From contig JANJSW010000074.1 in the NCBI GenBank assembly GCA_024711415.1, positions 1 through 9,218 on the forward strand: 9,218 nt of DNA, written 5' to 3'. Position 1 is the first letter of the stretch. Each line of letters starts with the position of its first letter. The translations under genes were made by a program, and so were the position numbers. The DNA is from Thermomonas sp. (lineage in GTDB: Bacteria > Pseudomonadota > Gammaproteobacteria > Xanthomonadales > Xanthomonadaceae). Positions 1 to 6,583 of the stretch are shown here, in pieces. The notes beneath the pieces were generated by a model, which had not been told where the DNA came from, searched no databases, and saw only the letters and a program-made list of their open reading frames with translations.

Positions 1-23
1 GGTGCTTCGCTCCTGTCGAAATG

Positions 24-48
24 CGCGCCGGGTCGTCCACCCGGCGTG
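24..48 (+). terminator. GC-rich stem-loop, first of three upstream of lpxC
   Basis: Positions 27-33 (GCCGGGT) pair perfectly with 39-45 (ACCCGGC) around a 5-nt loop. Two further pairs and one G-U wobble extend the stem to 24-48. A pyrimidine stretch (TCTTCC, 49-54) follows but there is no real T-run. It lies at the window edge. It is probably part of the 3' end of the upstream transcription unit, which would be ftsZ by analogy with other gammaproteobacteria, although ftsZ itself is not in the window. It could equally be a 3'-end stabilising hairpin. Confidence 0.4.
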
Positions 49-53
49 TCTTC

Positions 54-87
54 CGGCCGGTCGGCATTGCCGGCCGGCCGCTTTCGT
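54..87 (+). terminator. Long GC stem-loop, probable terminator of the upstream operon
   Basis: Positions 54-65 pair with 69-80 over 12 bp (one G-U, at T61) around an ATT triloop, followed by CTTTCGT. The stem is very stable but the T-tract is short, which is common for terminators in GC-rich genomes. It follows the first hairpin by a few bases. It most likely ends transcription entering from the left (ftsZ side, inferred). The strand is a choice based on the T-tract side; the stem itself is nearly symmetrical. Confidence 0.5.
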
Positions 88-111
88 CCCGCCGCGGCCG
101 CCTGCGCCGGG

Positions 112-133
112 CGCCGGACAACCGGCGGTTTTA
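112..133 (+). terminator. Stem-loop with T4 tract just upstream of the lpxC promoter
   Basis: CGCCGG (112-117) pairs with CCGGCG (122-127) around an ACAA tetraloop. G128 and TTTT (129-132) follow directly. Of the three hairpins before lpxC this has the best intrinsic-terminator form. It lies 24 bp upstream of the -10-like box, so it would insulate lpxC from upstream transcription. Confidence 0.5.
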
Positions 134-155
134 CGGCTGGATTCAGCCAAGCGCG

Positions 156-170
156 TGATAATCTGAACCG
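156..170 (+). promoter_or_regulatory. -10-like box of lpxC, placed for a leaderless message
   Basis: GATAAT at 157-162 matches five of six bases of the sigma-70 -10 consensus. It ends 8 nt before the lpxC ATG. A start site 6-8 nt downstream would fall on or within two bases of the start codon. No Shine-Dalgarno-like purine run lies between the box and the ATG. No good -35 sits at 17 bp; the nearest candidate, TTTACG at 130-135, is 21 bp away. The -10 call is moderate and the leaderless reading is inference. Confidence 0.45.
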
Positions 171-1085
171 ATGCTCCGCCAACGTACCCTCAAGAACGTG
201 ATCCGCGCCACCGGCGTGGGCCTGCATGGCGGCGAGAAGGTCTTCCTGACCCTGCGGCCGGCGCCGGTCGATACCGGCATCGTGTTCCGCCGCATCGACC
301 TCGAACCGGTGGTGGAAATGCCCGCCGCTGCCGCGCTGGTGACCGAAACCACCCTGTGCACCGGGCTGAGCCGCGATGGCGCCAAGGTGCTGACGATCGA
401 ACACCTGATGTCGGCGCTGGCCGGCCTGGGCATCGACAATGCCTATGTCGAACTGAGCGCGGCCGAAGTGCCGATCATGGACGGCTCCGCCGGGCCGTTC
501 GTGTTCCTGCTGGAATCCGCCGGCATCGTCGAGCAGCACGCGGCCAAGCGGCTGATCCGCATCCTCAAGCCGGTGGAAGTGCGCGACGGCGACAAGATCG
601 CCCGCTTCGATCCGCACGACGGCTTCCGGCTGGGCTTCACGGTGAAGTTCGACCACCCGGCGATCCCGGAGGCGCTGTCGCGGGTGGAGGTGGACTTCTC
701 CACCAGCGCCTACATCAAGGAAGTCAGCCGCGCCCGCACCTTCGGCTTCATGCGCGACCTCGAGTACATGCGCGACCGCAACCTCGGCCTCGGCGGCTCG
801 ATGGACAACGCCATCGTGCTCGACGATTTCCGCGTGCTGAACGAGGACGGCCTGCGCTACGCCGACGAATTCGTCCGCCACAAGATCCTCGACGCGGTCG
901 GCGATCTCTACCTGGCCGGCCACGCCATCCTCGGCGCCTACGAGGGCTACAAGTCCGGGCACGCGCTGAACAACAAGCTGGTGCGCGCGCTGCTGGCGGA
1001 TGCGCAGGCGTGGGAAGAAGTCAGCTTCGTCGATGCCGGACAGGCGCCCCAGCTGGGCTACGGCATCGCGCTGCCGGCGGTCTGA
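171..1085 (+). CDS. lpxC: UDP-3-O-acyl-N-acetylglucosamine deacetylase LpxC
   Basis: LpxC is the zinc amidase that removes the acetyl group from UDP-3-O-acyl-GlcNAc, the committed step of lipid A synthesis; it acts in the cytoplasm. The 304-residue protein has the usual length and the family N-terminus (MLRQRTLK, then ATGVGLHGG near residue 13). Metal ligands are visible at H78 (in IEHLMSAL), H237 and D241 (in [10 protein letters not shown]). E77 and H264 occupy the catalytic positions; all are numbered about one below the E. coli residues. The ATG at 171 is supported by the conserved N-terminus although it has no Shine-Dalgarno. The gene stands alone: hairpins and a -10 box lie before it, and dciA converges on it after 81 bp. 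In E. coli LpxC is controlled by FtsH proteolysis through its C-terminal tail; the tail here ends in LPAV, and whether it acts as a degron cannot be judged. Confidence 0.98.
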   Translation: MLRQRTLKNVIRATGVGLHGGEKVFLTLRPAPVDTGIVFRRIDLEPVVEMPAAAALVTETTLCTGLSRDGAKVLTIEHLMSALAGLGIDNAYVELSAAEVPIMDGSAGPFVFLLESAGIVEQHAAKRLIRILKPVEVRDGDKIARFDPHDGFRLGFTVKFDHPAIPEALSRVEVDFSTSAYIKEVSRARTFGFMRDLEYMRDRNLGLGGSMDNAIVLDDFRVLNEDGLRYADEFVRHKILDAVGDLYLAGHAILGAYEGYKSGHALNNKLVRALLADAQAWEEVSFVDAGQAPQLGYGIALPAV

Positions 1086-1121
1086 TTGCGGCCGGAAAAC
1101 GTGATTCTCGTCACGGAATTG

Positions 1122-1143
1122 TCGCGTACCCCAGCGATTTTTT
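1122..1143 (+). terminator. Weak hairpin plus T6, possible lpxC terminator
   Basis: TCGC (1122-1125) pairs with GCGA (1134-1137) around an 8-nt loop and is followed at once by TTTTTT (1138-1143). The stem is only 4 bp, so stability is doubtful, but the T-run is conspicuous in this GC-rich setting and sits 37 bp after the lpxC stop. A second small inverted repeat (CGTGA 1100-1104 with TCACG 1111-1115) lies between. Confidence 0.35.
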
Positions 1144-1188
1144 AACAAAACCGGCGGCCGGCGCGGCTAGGATGCGCCCTCGGCCGGT
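1143..1188 (-). terminator. Terminator-like hairpin over the dciA stop codon
   Basis: Read on the minus strand, 1188-1174 pairs with 1164-1150: six outer and five inner G-C-rich pairs plus one central pair, with three mismatched positions. The loop is 9 nt. The descending strand continues as TTTTGTT (from 1150 down to 1144). The dciA stop codon (1167-1169) lies in the loop. The arrangement suits an intrinsic terminator for dciA. The minus-strand T-tract abuts the T6 of the lpxC terminator, so the gap works as a bidirectional end. Confidence 0.5.
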
Positions 1189-1682
1189 TCGGCGGGGGGC
1201 CTGGGTGCCCGCCTCGCACCGGCCTTGCGGTCGCCCCCGGCGTGTTCTTCCGACGCATCCGGCCGCAGCAGGGCCAAGGCCGTCTCCAGTCCAGCACGGG
1301 CGGCGGCCGACATCGGAGCATGGCGCGCGTCGGCCGGCGGTTGCGGTCGCAGCGGTGCGGTGGTCGTCCTGACACCCACGTCGTTCACTTCGAGCCCGAT
1401 GGAGCGGGCGGCGTCGATCAGCGCGGGCGCGGCAAGCCGCAACCTGGCATGCCACACCGGCGAGTCGACGACGAACACCAGCTTGTCCCCGCGGACGTTG
1501 GCCAGGCGCGCATGCGCCCCCAGCCCCTGGGGCAGGAGGGGCCGCAGCAACCGGTCCATCGCGTCGAGCCACTGCGCCCGGCGCAGGGTGCCACCGGCGG
1601 TACCGGCGAGCAGCGCGTCCAGCGCCGCGCGCGGACTGGCGGCGGCACGGCCCCGCTCGGGGTTGGATCGAGAACCAGGCAT
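1167..1682 (-). CDS. dciA: DciA-type (DUF721) replicative helicase loader
   Basis: The 171-residue product resembles DciA, the DUF721 protein that helps load the DnaB helicase in bacteria lacking DnaC or DnaI. The recognisable part is residues about 18-105. It contains a leucine-rich N-terminal helix with a conserved tryptophan (W38), then a strand-rich core (GDKLVFVVDSPVWHARLRL, about 65-83) that carries the family's hydrophobic-strand and SPxW signature. The tail after about 110 is rich in Pro, Ala and Arg and probably disordered. The start at 1682 gives MPGSRSNPERG; the next residues upstream include no better start codon, and there is no clear Shine-Dalgarno. The gene is alone on its strand, converges on lpxC and starts 4 bp from the divergent M23 gene. 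The identification rests on motif recognition and on the usual place of a DUF721 gene between lpxC and secA in many gammaproteobacteria. Confidence 0.85.
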   Translation of the reverse strand: MPGSRSNPERGRAAASPRAALDALLAGTAGGTLRRAQWLDAMDRLLRPLLPQGLGAHARLANVRGDKLVFVVDSPVWHARLRLAAPALIDAARSIGLEVNDVGVRTTTAPLRPQPPADARHAPMSAAARAGLETALALLRPDASEEHAGGDRKAGARRAPRPPAEPAEGAS

Positions 1683-1686
1683 ACGA

Positions 1687-2628
1687 ATGATCGAAATCAG
1701 CAACCTACACGATACCCGCCAGCGCGCCATCGCGCAGGCCCGGCAGCTGCGCAAATGGGCGCGGAGCCGGCCATGGGCGGCGCTGGCGTTGCTGCTGGGC
1801 GCGGGCATGCTGTGCGGTGCGGCCGCGCGCAGCGCGATCGGCATGGCCCAGGTGGAAGCGCTGCAGGCGGCGGATGCCGAGCGCCAGGCCCAGCTGGACA
1901 AGGTCCGCCGCGACGCGCAGCGCGACGTCAACGCGCTGGCCGCGCGGCTGGCCGAACTGCAGGCGCAGGCCAACCGCCTGAACGCGCTGGGCAGCCGCCT
2001 GACCCGCGCGGGCCAGCTGCAGGATGGCGAGTTCGATTTCGAGAAGCCGGTCGGGCAGGGCGGTGGCGGGATCACCCGCGACATGCCGCCGGCCGAGCTG
2101 CGCGCGCGCCTGGTCGCGCTGGAAAACGAATACCGGGTTGCCGGCACCCAGCTGTCGGTGTTGGAAACCCTGCTGTTCAACCGCGAGCTGGACCGCAACA
2201 CGGTGCCCTCGCGCGAGCCGATTGCCGGCAGCTTCGTCACCTCCGGTTTTGGCGGCCGGGCCGACCCGTTCGGCGGCGGCAGCCAGTTCCACAAGGGCAT
2301 CGATTTCCAGGCCAGCATCGGTGATCCGGTGCTGGCGGTGGCGGACGGCGTGGTCAGCTACGCGGGCGATCGCAGCGGCTACGGCAGCACGGTCGAAATC
2401 GACCACGGCAACGGCTACGTCACCCGCTATGCGCACAATTCGCGCCTGACCCGCCAGGTCGGCGACTTGGTGCGTGCGGGGCAGGAAATCGCCAAGGCCG
2501 GTTCCAGCGGCCGTTCCACCGGTGCGCATGTGCACTTCGAGCTGTGGCAGGACGGCGTGGTGGTCAATCCCCGCAAGTTCCTCGGCCACAACAACGCGCT
2601 GGCCCGCCACGGGCCGAAGCGCGGCTGA
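1687..2628 (+). CDS. Membrane-anchored M23 family metallopeptidase
   Basis: A 313-residue predicted cell-wall endopeptidase. Residues 1-29 are basic and presumably cytoplasmic. About 30-52 form one hydrophobic membrane segment without a clear cleavage site. About 55-110 and 135-170 are heptad-like, charged, probable coiled coil. Residues about 178-300 form a LytM/M23 domain. All active-site residues are visible: zinc ligands H202 and D206 (HKGID) and H283, with catalytic H250 and H281 (HVHFE). The spacing matches LytM, so this looks like an active enzyme rather than a degenerate EnvC- or NlpD-type activator. It should face the periplasm and cut peptidoglycan cross-links or stem peptides. ATG 1687 is preceded by only AGG (1677-1679); an upstream TTG at 1663 is a less likely start. 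It lies 143 bp upstream of secA on the same strand. The exact substrate and gene name are unknown. Confidence 0.93.
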   Translation: MIEISNLHDTRQRAIAQARQLRKWARSRPWAALALLLGAGMLCGAAARSAIGMAQVEALQAADAERQAQLDKVRRDAQRDVNALAARLAELQAQANRLNALGSRLTRAGQLQDGEFDFEKPVGQGGGGITRDMPPAELRARLVALENEYRVAGTQLSVLETLLFNRELDRNTVPSREPIAGSFVTSGFGGRADPFGGGSQFHKGIDFQASIGDPVLAVADGVVSYAGDRSGYGSTVEIDHGNGYVTRYAHNSRLTRQVGDLVRAGQEIAKAGSSGRSTGAHVHFELWQDGVVVNPRKFLGHNNALARHGPKRG

Positions 2629-2668
2629 CATCGGGCAAGGGGCTTGCGCACGCCGCAGGCCGCCTCCA

Positions 2669-2676
2669 GCTAAACT
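2669..2676 (+). promoter_or_regulatory. Possible -10 box of a secA promoter
   Basis: TAAACT at 2671-2676 matches four of six -10 consensus bases and stands out in a GC-rich gap 41 bp after the M23 stop. The best -35-like sequence, TTGCGC at 2644-2649, is 21 bp upstream, which is longer than ideal. If used, transcription would start near 2683 and give secA a leader of about 90 nt carrying both stem-loops described below. Read-through from the M23 gene remains possible. Confidence 0.3.
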
Positions 2677-2699
2677 ACTCGATTCCCGAACGGGCCCGC

Positions 2700-2717
2700 A
2701 TGCCCGGCCTCGGGCAT
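2700..2717 (+). promoter_or_regulatory. Stem-loop 1 in the secA leader
   Basis: ATGCCCG (2700-2706) and CGGGCAT (2711-2717) form a perfect 7-bp stem with a GCCT loop, followed by TTCGTTGC. The T-tract is too interrupted for a good terminator, but partial termination after the M23 gene is possible. The 5' arm begins with an ATG in frame with secA. It could be a leader regulatory structure, a processing site or a weak terminator. Confidence 0.5.
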
Positions 2718-2732
2718 TTCGTTGCTTTCCCG

Positions 2733-2754
2733 ATGCCGCGCCGCCGGCGCGCAT
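2733..2754 (+). promoter_or_regulatory. Stem-loop 2 in the secA leader, next to the ribosome binding site
   Basis: Positions 2733-2742 pair with 2746-2754 as a 9-bp G-C-rich stem with a single bulged C (2737) and a GCC triloop. It ends 6 nt before the secA Shine-Dalgarno (from 2761). Like stem-loop 1 it opens with ATG and closes with CAT, and its ATG is also in frame with secA. The position suits control of secA translation, but only pairing is seen, not function. Confidence 0.5.
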
Positions 2755-2760
2755 CCCGCC

Positions 2761-2765
2761 AGGGA
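2761..2765 (+). promoter_or_regulatory. secA ribosome binding site
   Basis: AGGGA at 2761-2765 lies 6 nt before the ATG at 2772. It decides the start against two in-frame upstream ATGs (2700 and 2733), neither of which has a purine-rich site. The resulting N-terminus ([16 protein letters not shown]) matches the SecA family. Confidence 0.75.
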
Positions 2766-2771
2766 CACCTC

Positions 2772-5489
2772 ATGTTCAACAGTTTGCTTACCAGCGTTTT
2801 CGGCAGCCGCAACGAGCGCCTGCTCAAGCAGTTCGGCGCCAACGTCAGGAAGATCAACGCGCTGGAGTCGCAGATGCAGGCGCTCTCCGACGAGGCGCTG
2901 AAGGCGAAGACCGATGAGTTCAAGGCGCGCATCGCCAAGGGCGAATCGCTGGACAAGCTGCTGCCGGAAGCGTTCGCGGTCTGCCGTGAAGCCTCGGTGC
3001 GCGTGTTCGGCATGCGCCATTTCGACGTCCAGCTGATCGGCGGCATGGTCCTGCACGCCGGCAAGATCGCGGAAATGCGCACCGGCGAGGGCAAGACCCT
3101 GACCGCTACCGCCGCGGTGTACCTCAACGCGCTGGAAGGCAAGGGCGTGCATGTGGTCACCGTCAACGACTACCTGGCCCGCCGCGACGCCGCCCAGATG
3201 GGCAAGCTCTACAACTGGCTGGGCCTCACCGTGGGCGTGGTCTACCCGGGCATGCCGCATGCCGACAAGGGCGCGGCCTACGGCTGCGACATCACCTACG
3301 GCACCAACAACGAATTCGGCTTCGACTACCTGCGCGACAACATGGCGCTGGCCAAGGAAGACCGCTTCCAGCGTGGCCTCAATTTCGCCATCGTCGACGA
3401 AGTGGACTCGATCCTGATCGACGAGGCGCGCACCCCCCTGATCATCTCCGGCCCGGCCGACGAATCACCGGAGCTCTACCTGCGGGTGAACGCGGTGGTG
3501 CCGTCGCTGCAGCGGCAGGAAACCGAAGAGGGCGAAGGCGACTACTGGGTCGACGAGAAGCAGAAGCAGGTGCACATGTCCGAAGCCGGGCAGGAGCATG
3601 CCGAGCAGCTGCTGCGCCAGGCCGGCATCCTCGAGGCCGACGAGAGCCTGTACGCCGCGCAGAACATCCACGTGGTCCATCACCTCAACGCGGCGATGCG
3701 CGCCCACGCCATCTACCAGCGCGACGTGGATTACATCGTCCGCGACGGCGAGGTGATCATCGTCGATGAGTTCACCGGCCGCACCCTGCCGGGCCGGCGT
3801 TGGTCCGACGGCCTGCACCAGGCGGTGGAGGCGAAGGAAGGCGTGCCGGTGCAGCGCGAGAACCAGACGCTGGCGTCGGTGACGTTCCAGAACCTGTTCC
3901 GCATGTACAAGAAGCTGTCCGGCATGACCGGTACGGCCGATACCGAGGCGTTCGAGTTCCAGAACATCTACGGGCTGGAAGTGGTGGTGATCCCCACCCA
4001 CCGGCCGATGATCCGCAAGGACCATCCGGACCTGGTGTTCCTCAACCGCGCCGGCAAGTACCGCGCGGTGGCCAACGAGATCAAGGAGTGCGTGGCCAAG
4101 GGCCAGCCGGTGCTGGTCGGCACCACCTCGATCGAGGTGTCGGAACTGCTCAGCGAGAACCTGCGCGAGGCCGGCATCCCGCACGAGGTGCTCAACGCCA
4201 AGCAGCACGAGCGCGAGGCCCACATCGTCGCCAACGCCGGCGCGCCGGGCGCGGTGACCATCGCCACCAACATGGCCGGCCGCGGCACCGACATCGTGCT
4301 GGGCGGTTCGCTGGACGCCGAGCTGGCTGCGCTGGGCGACGACGCCACGCAGTCCGACAAGGATCGCCTCAAGGCCGCATGGCAGGAACGCCACGACGCG
4401 GTCAAGGCCGCCGGCGGCCTGCACATCATCGGCACCGAGCGCCACGAGTCCCGCCGCATCGACAACCAGCTGCGCGGCCGCTCCGGCCGCCAGGGCGACC
4501 CGGGATCGTCGCGCTTCTACCTGTCGCTGGAAGACAACCTGATGCGCATCTTCGCCGCCGACTGGGTGCAGAAGGTGATGGCGCGGATGGGCCTGAAGGA
4601 GGACGACATCATCGAGTCGGCGCTGGTGACCAAGCAGATCGCCAACGCGCAGCGCAAGGTCGAGGCCCACAACTTCGACATCCGCAAGAACCTGCTGGAC
4701 TTCGACGACGTCAACAACGACCAGCGCAAGGTCATCTACGGCCAGCGCAACGAGCTGCTGGAAGCCGACAGCGTCAAGGACAACATCGACGGCATCCGCT
4801 ACGACGTGGTGGCCGAGCTGGTGCAGCGCCACGTGCCGGCCGACTCGATCGACGAGCAGTGGGACCTGCCCGGCCTGGAGGCGGCGCTGGCCAGCGAGTT
4901 CGGCGTGCAGCTGGACCTGGTGGGCTTGCACAAGGCCGAAGCGGAGCTGGACGCTTCGCAGATCCTCGGCCATGTGCAGGACGCGGTGGACGCGCTGTTC
5001 GCCGGCAAGGAGGAACAGGTCGGCGCCGAGACCATGCGGATGCTGGAGAAGCACGTGATGCTGAACGTGCTGGACCAGAGCTGGAAGGAACACCTGGCGC
5101 GCATGGACTACCTGCGCCAGGGCATCCACCTGCGCGGCTATGCGCAGAAGCAGCCGAAGCAGGAATACAAGAAGGAAGCCTTCGAGCTGTTCTCGGAGCT
5201 GCTGGAGAAGGTCAAGCACGAAGTGGTCTCGCTGCTCGCCCGCGTGCGCATCCGCAGCGAGGAAGAGGTGGCGGCCGCGGAGGCTGAGGAGCGCGCGCGC
5301 GCCGAGGCCATTGCCCGGCAGATGCAGTTCCAGCACCCGGGCACCGGCGGCATGGGTGCGGACGAGGAGGCAGCGCAGGTGCAGGCCGCGCGCGCGCAGC
5401 AGGCCGCGTTTGCCGACATCGGCCGCAACGATCCCTGCCCGTGCGGCAGCGGCAAGAAGTTCAAGCACTGCCATGGGCAGCTTGCGTAG
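2772..5489 (+). CDS. secA: Preprotein translocase ATPase SecA
   Basis: SecA is the ATPase motor that pushes unfolded preproteins through SecYEG at the inner membrane. The 905-residue protein is full length. Visible parts in order: the family N-terminus ([16 protein letters not shown]); Walker A MRTGEGKT at 102-109; Walker B/DEAD motif DEVD from D209, at the same numbers as E. coli; the preprotein-binding region in the 220-370 stretch; the second nucleotide-binding fold with GRGTDI at 503-508 and the downstream [11 protein letters not shown] arginine-finger motif; helical scaffold and wing regions; an Ala/Glu-rich linker at about 830-880; and the C-terminal zinc motif C889, C891, C900, H901 that binds SecB and lipid. 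The start is fixed by the Shine-Dalgarno at 2761. In-frame extension to ATG 2700 would add 24 residues absent from the family. mutT follows after 21 bp. There is no secM gene in front; the leader carries two stem-loops. Confidence 0.99.
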   Translation: MFNSLLTSVFGSRNERLLKQFGANVRKINALESQMQALSDEALKAKTDEFKARIAKGESLDKLLPEAFAVCREASVRVFGMRHFDVQLIGGMVLHAGKIAEMRTGEGKTLTATAAVYLNALEGKGVHVVTVNDYLARRDAAQMGKLYNWLGLTVGVVYPGMPHADKGAAYGCDITYGTNNEFGFDYLRDNMALAKEDRFQRGLNFAIVDEVDSILIDEARTPLIISGPADESPELYLRVNAVVPSLQRQETEEGEGDYWVDEKQKQVHMSEAGQEHAEQLLRQAGILEADESLYAAQNIHVVHHLNAAMRAHAIYQRDVDYIVRDGEVIIVDEFTGRTLPGRRWSDGLHQAVEAKEGVPVQRENQTLASVTFQNLFRMYKKLSGMTGTADTEAFEFQNIYGLEVVVIPTHRPMIRKDHPDLVFLNRAGKYRAVANEIKECVAKGQPVLVGTTSIEVSELLSENLREAGIPHEVLNAKQHEREAHIVANAGAPGAVTIATNMAGRGTDIVLGGSLDAELAALGDDATQSDKDRLKAAWQERHDAVKAAGGLHIIGTERHESRRIDNQLRGRSGRQGDPGSSRFYLSLEDNLMRIFAADWVQKVMARMGLKEDDIIESALVTKQIANAQRKVEAHNFDIRKNLLDFDDVNNDQRKVIYGQRNELLEADSVKDNIDGIRYDVVAELVQRHVPADSIDEQWDLPGLEAALASEFGVQLDLVGLHKAEAELDASQILGHVQDAVDALFAGKEEQVGAETMRMLEKHVMLNVLDQSWKEHLARMDYLRQGIHLRGYAQKQPKQEYKKEAFELFSELLEKVKHEVVSLLARVRIRSEEEVAAAEAEERARAEAIARQMQFQHPGTGGMGADEEAAQVQAARAQQAAFADIGRNDPCPCGSGKKFKHCHGQLA

Positions 5490-5494
5490 CAAGC
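5480..5494 (+). promoter_or_regulatory. Perfect hairpin over the secA stop codon
   Basis: GCTTGC (5480-5485) pairs with GCAAGC (5489-5494) around a GTA loop; the TAG stop is at 5487-5489. It lies 16 nt before the mutT ATG and is followed by GACCTGTTTCGTTTCG. Without a T-run it is a poor terminator. It could reduce or couple translation of mutT, which has no Shine-Dalgarno of its own. Pairing is seen; the role is inferred. Confidence 0.4.
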
Positions 5495-5510
5495 GACCTG
5501 TTTCGTTTCG

Positions 5511-5924
5511 ATGAAGCAGGTTCACGTCGTCGCCGGCGTGCTGCGCGACGCGCGCGGGCGCATCCTGCTGGCGCGCCGCACCGAAGGCCGCGATCTTGCC
5601 GGCCTGTGGGAGTTCCCGGGCGGCAAGCTCGAGCCCGGGGAATCGCCCGAGGACGCGCTGGTGCGCGAACTGCGCGAGGAACTGGGCATCGAGGCCACGG
5701 TGGGCGCACCGGTGGCCTGCGTGCCGCTGGAGATGCCCGGCAAGCGCCTGCTGCTGGATGTGCGCGAGGTCGCCTTCAGCGGCCATCCACGCGGCCTGGA
5801 AGGACAGGCGCTGGCCTGGGTGCCATTGCACAAGCTGGTGGACTACCCGATGCCGCCGGCGGACGTGCCGGTGGTGGCGGAACTGCTGCGGCGCTCCAGC
5901 ACCGGCACCGCCCATCAACTGTAG
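5511..5924 (+). CDS. mutT: MutT family Nudix hydrolase (8-oxo-dGTP diphosphatase)
   Basis: The 137-residue product carries a complete Nudix box at residues 38-60: G38, E44, then RELREELGI from R52 with E53, E56 and E57 as the metal-binding glutamates. MutT hydrolyses 8-oxo-dGTP to the monophosphate and so prevents A:T to C:G transversions. Length (E. coli MutT is 129), the early VVAGVL strand, the WEFPGGK segment and the late YPMPPADVPVV stretch all fit MutT rather than a generic Nudix enzyme. Location directly after secA is the same as in E. coli. The gap to secA is 21 bp, so the two are probably co-transcribed. No Shine-Dalgarno precedes the ATG, suggesting coupling to secA translation. It converges on coaE. 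Confidence 0.92.
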   Translation: MKQVHVVAGVLRDARGRILLARRTEGRDLAGLWEFPGGKLEPGESPEDALVRELREELGIEATVGAPVACVPLEMPGKRLLLDVREVAFSGHPRGLEGQALAWVPLHKLVDYPMPPADVPVVAELLRRSSTGTAHQL

Positions 5925-5926
5925 GG

Positions 5927-5940
5927 GGGCCTTCAGGCCC
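5927..5940. terminator. Hairpin between the convergent mutT and coaE stops
   Basis: GGGCC (5927-5931) pairs with GGCCC (5936-5940) around TTCA. The mutT stop (5922-5924) lies just before it and the coaE stop (5933-5935) falls in its loop. Neither strand has a T-tract after the stem, so it would block or stabilise 3' ends rather than act as a classical terminator. It is symmetrical and so serves both directions. Confidence 0.4.
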
Positions 5941-6583
5941 GACCCGGCTCCATGGTCGCCGCTGAAGCCGCTCCTGCACGCGTGAAACTTCGGTACAGCC
6001 GGTCCAGCGCGGCCACCTGCGCATCAAGCGCTTCCAGCGCGCCGTGGTTGACCAGTACGTCGTCGGCAATCGCCAGCCGCTGCTGGCGGGTGGCCTGCGC
6101 TTCGATCATCGCCCTTGCCAGCGCCTCGTCGATGCCGTCGCGCCGCAGCAGGCGTGCGAGCTGCACGGCCTCAGGCACATCGACCACCAGCACCCGGGCA
6201 AGCCACGGATAGGCGGTGCGGCCGCCGCCTTCGGCCAGCAGCGGGATCGAGGCCACGGCGTAGGGGCCCTGTGCGCTGTGGCAGGCCTCGGCCAGCGCAG
6301 CGCGCACCCGTGGATGGACGATGGCTTCCAGCTGCTGGCGCGCCTCGGGGTCGGCAAACACCCGCCGGCGCATGGCGGCGCGATCCAGCAGGCCGTCCGG
6401 CCCCAGCACCTCGCTGCCGAACGCCGCCACCACCTCGGCCAGTCCTTCGCTGCCGGCGGCCAGTGCATCACGCGCGGCGGCATCGGCGTCGGCCACCGCC
6501 ACGCCCAGCGCCCGGAAGCAGGCTTCGACCGTGCTCTTGCCGGAGGCCACACCCCCAGTCAGGCCAATGATGTACTCGCTCAT
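5933..6583 (-). CDS. coaE: Dephospho-CoA kinase CoaE
   Basis: CoaE phosphorylates the ribose 3'-hydroxyl of dephospho-CoA with ATP, the last step of coenzyme A synthesis, in the cytoplasm. The 216-residue protein has the P-loop GGVASGKS at 10-17, the acidic ADAD stretch near 31-34, the VHPRVR motif at 89-94 and the late ADDVLVN motif near 173-179, all CoaE hallmarks. Length is normal (E. coli 206), with a short extra Ala-rich tail. ATG 6583 gives the expected N-terminus (MSEYIIGLTGG). It follows pilD by 72 bp on the same strand. A -10-like box immediately before the ATG and the absence of a Shine-Dalgarno suggest it also has its own leaderless message. It ends the pilus cluster and converges on mutT. 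Confidence 0.97.
   Translation of the reverse strand: MSEYIIGLTGGVASGKSTVEACFRALGVAVADADAAARDALAAGSEGLAEVVAAFGSEVLGPDGLLDRAAMRRRVFADPEARQQLEAIVHPRVRAALAEACHSAQGPYAVASIPLLAEGGGRTAYPWLARVLVVDVPEAVQLARLLRRDGIDEALARAMIEAQATRQQRLAIADDVLVNHGALEALDAQVAALDRLYRSFTRAGAASAATMEPGRA

Noticed and set aside
1225..1686. Upstream in-frame extension of the M23 gene across dciA
   Set aside because: The frame is open but the extension is Arg/Ser/Ala-rich, opposes the recognisable dciA protein and would put about 150 extra residues before the basic stretch and membrane anchor. The ATG at 1687 has a weak AGG at a proper distance.
2685..2699. CCCG-AA-CGGG palindrome in the secA leader as an operator
   Set aside because: Only four base pairs per arm in a GC-rich gap; expected by chance and not linked to any recognised regulator site.
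2544..2771. N-terminal extension of SecA to upstream in-frame starts
   Set aside because: The SecA family begins at MFNSLL and a Shine-Dalgarno (AGGGA) lies 6 nt before that ATG. The extension has no family counterpart; its in-frame ATGs are kept only as a leader observation.
3465..5918. Very long open frame (817 codons) on the minus strand opposite secA and mutT
   Set aside because: It lies antisense to a certain secA with full family motifs. Its translation is a monotonous Val/Leu/His/Arg/Ala mix typical of the reverse complement of GC-rich coding sequence.
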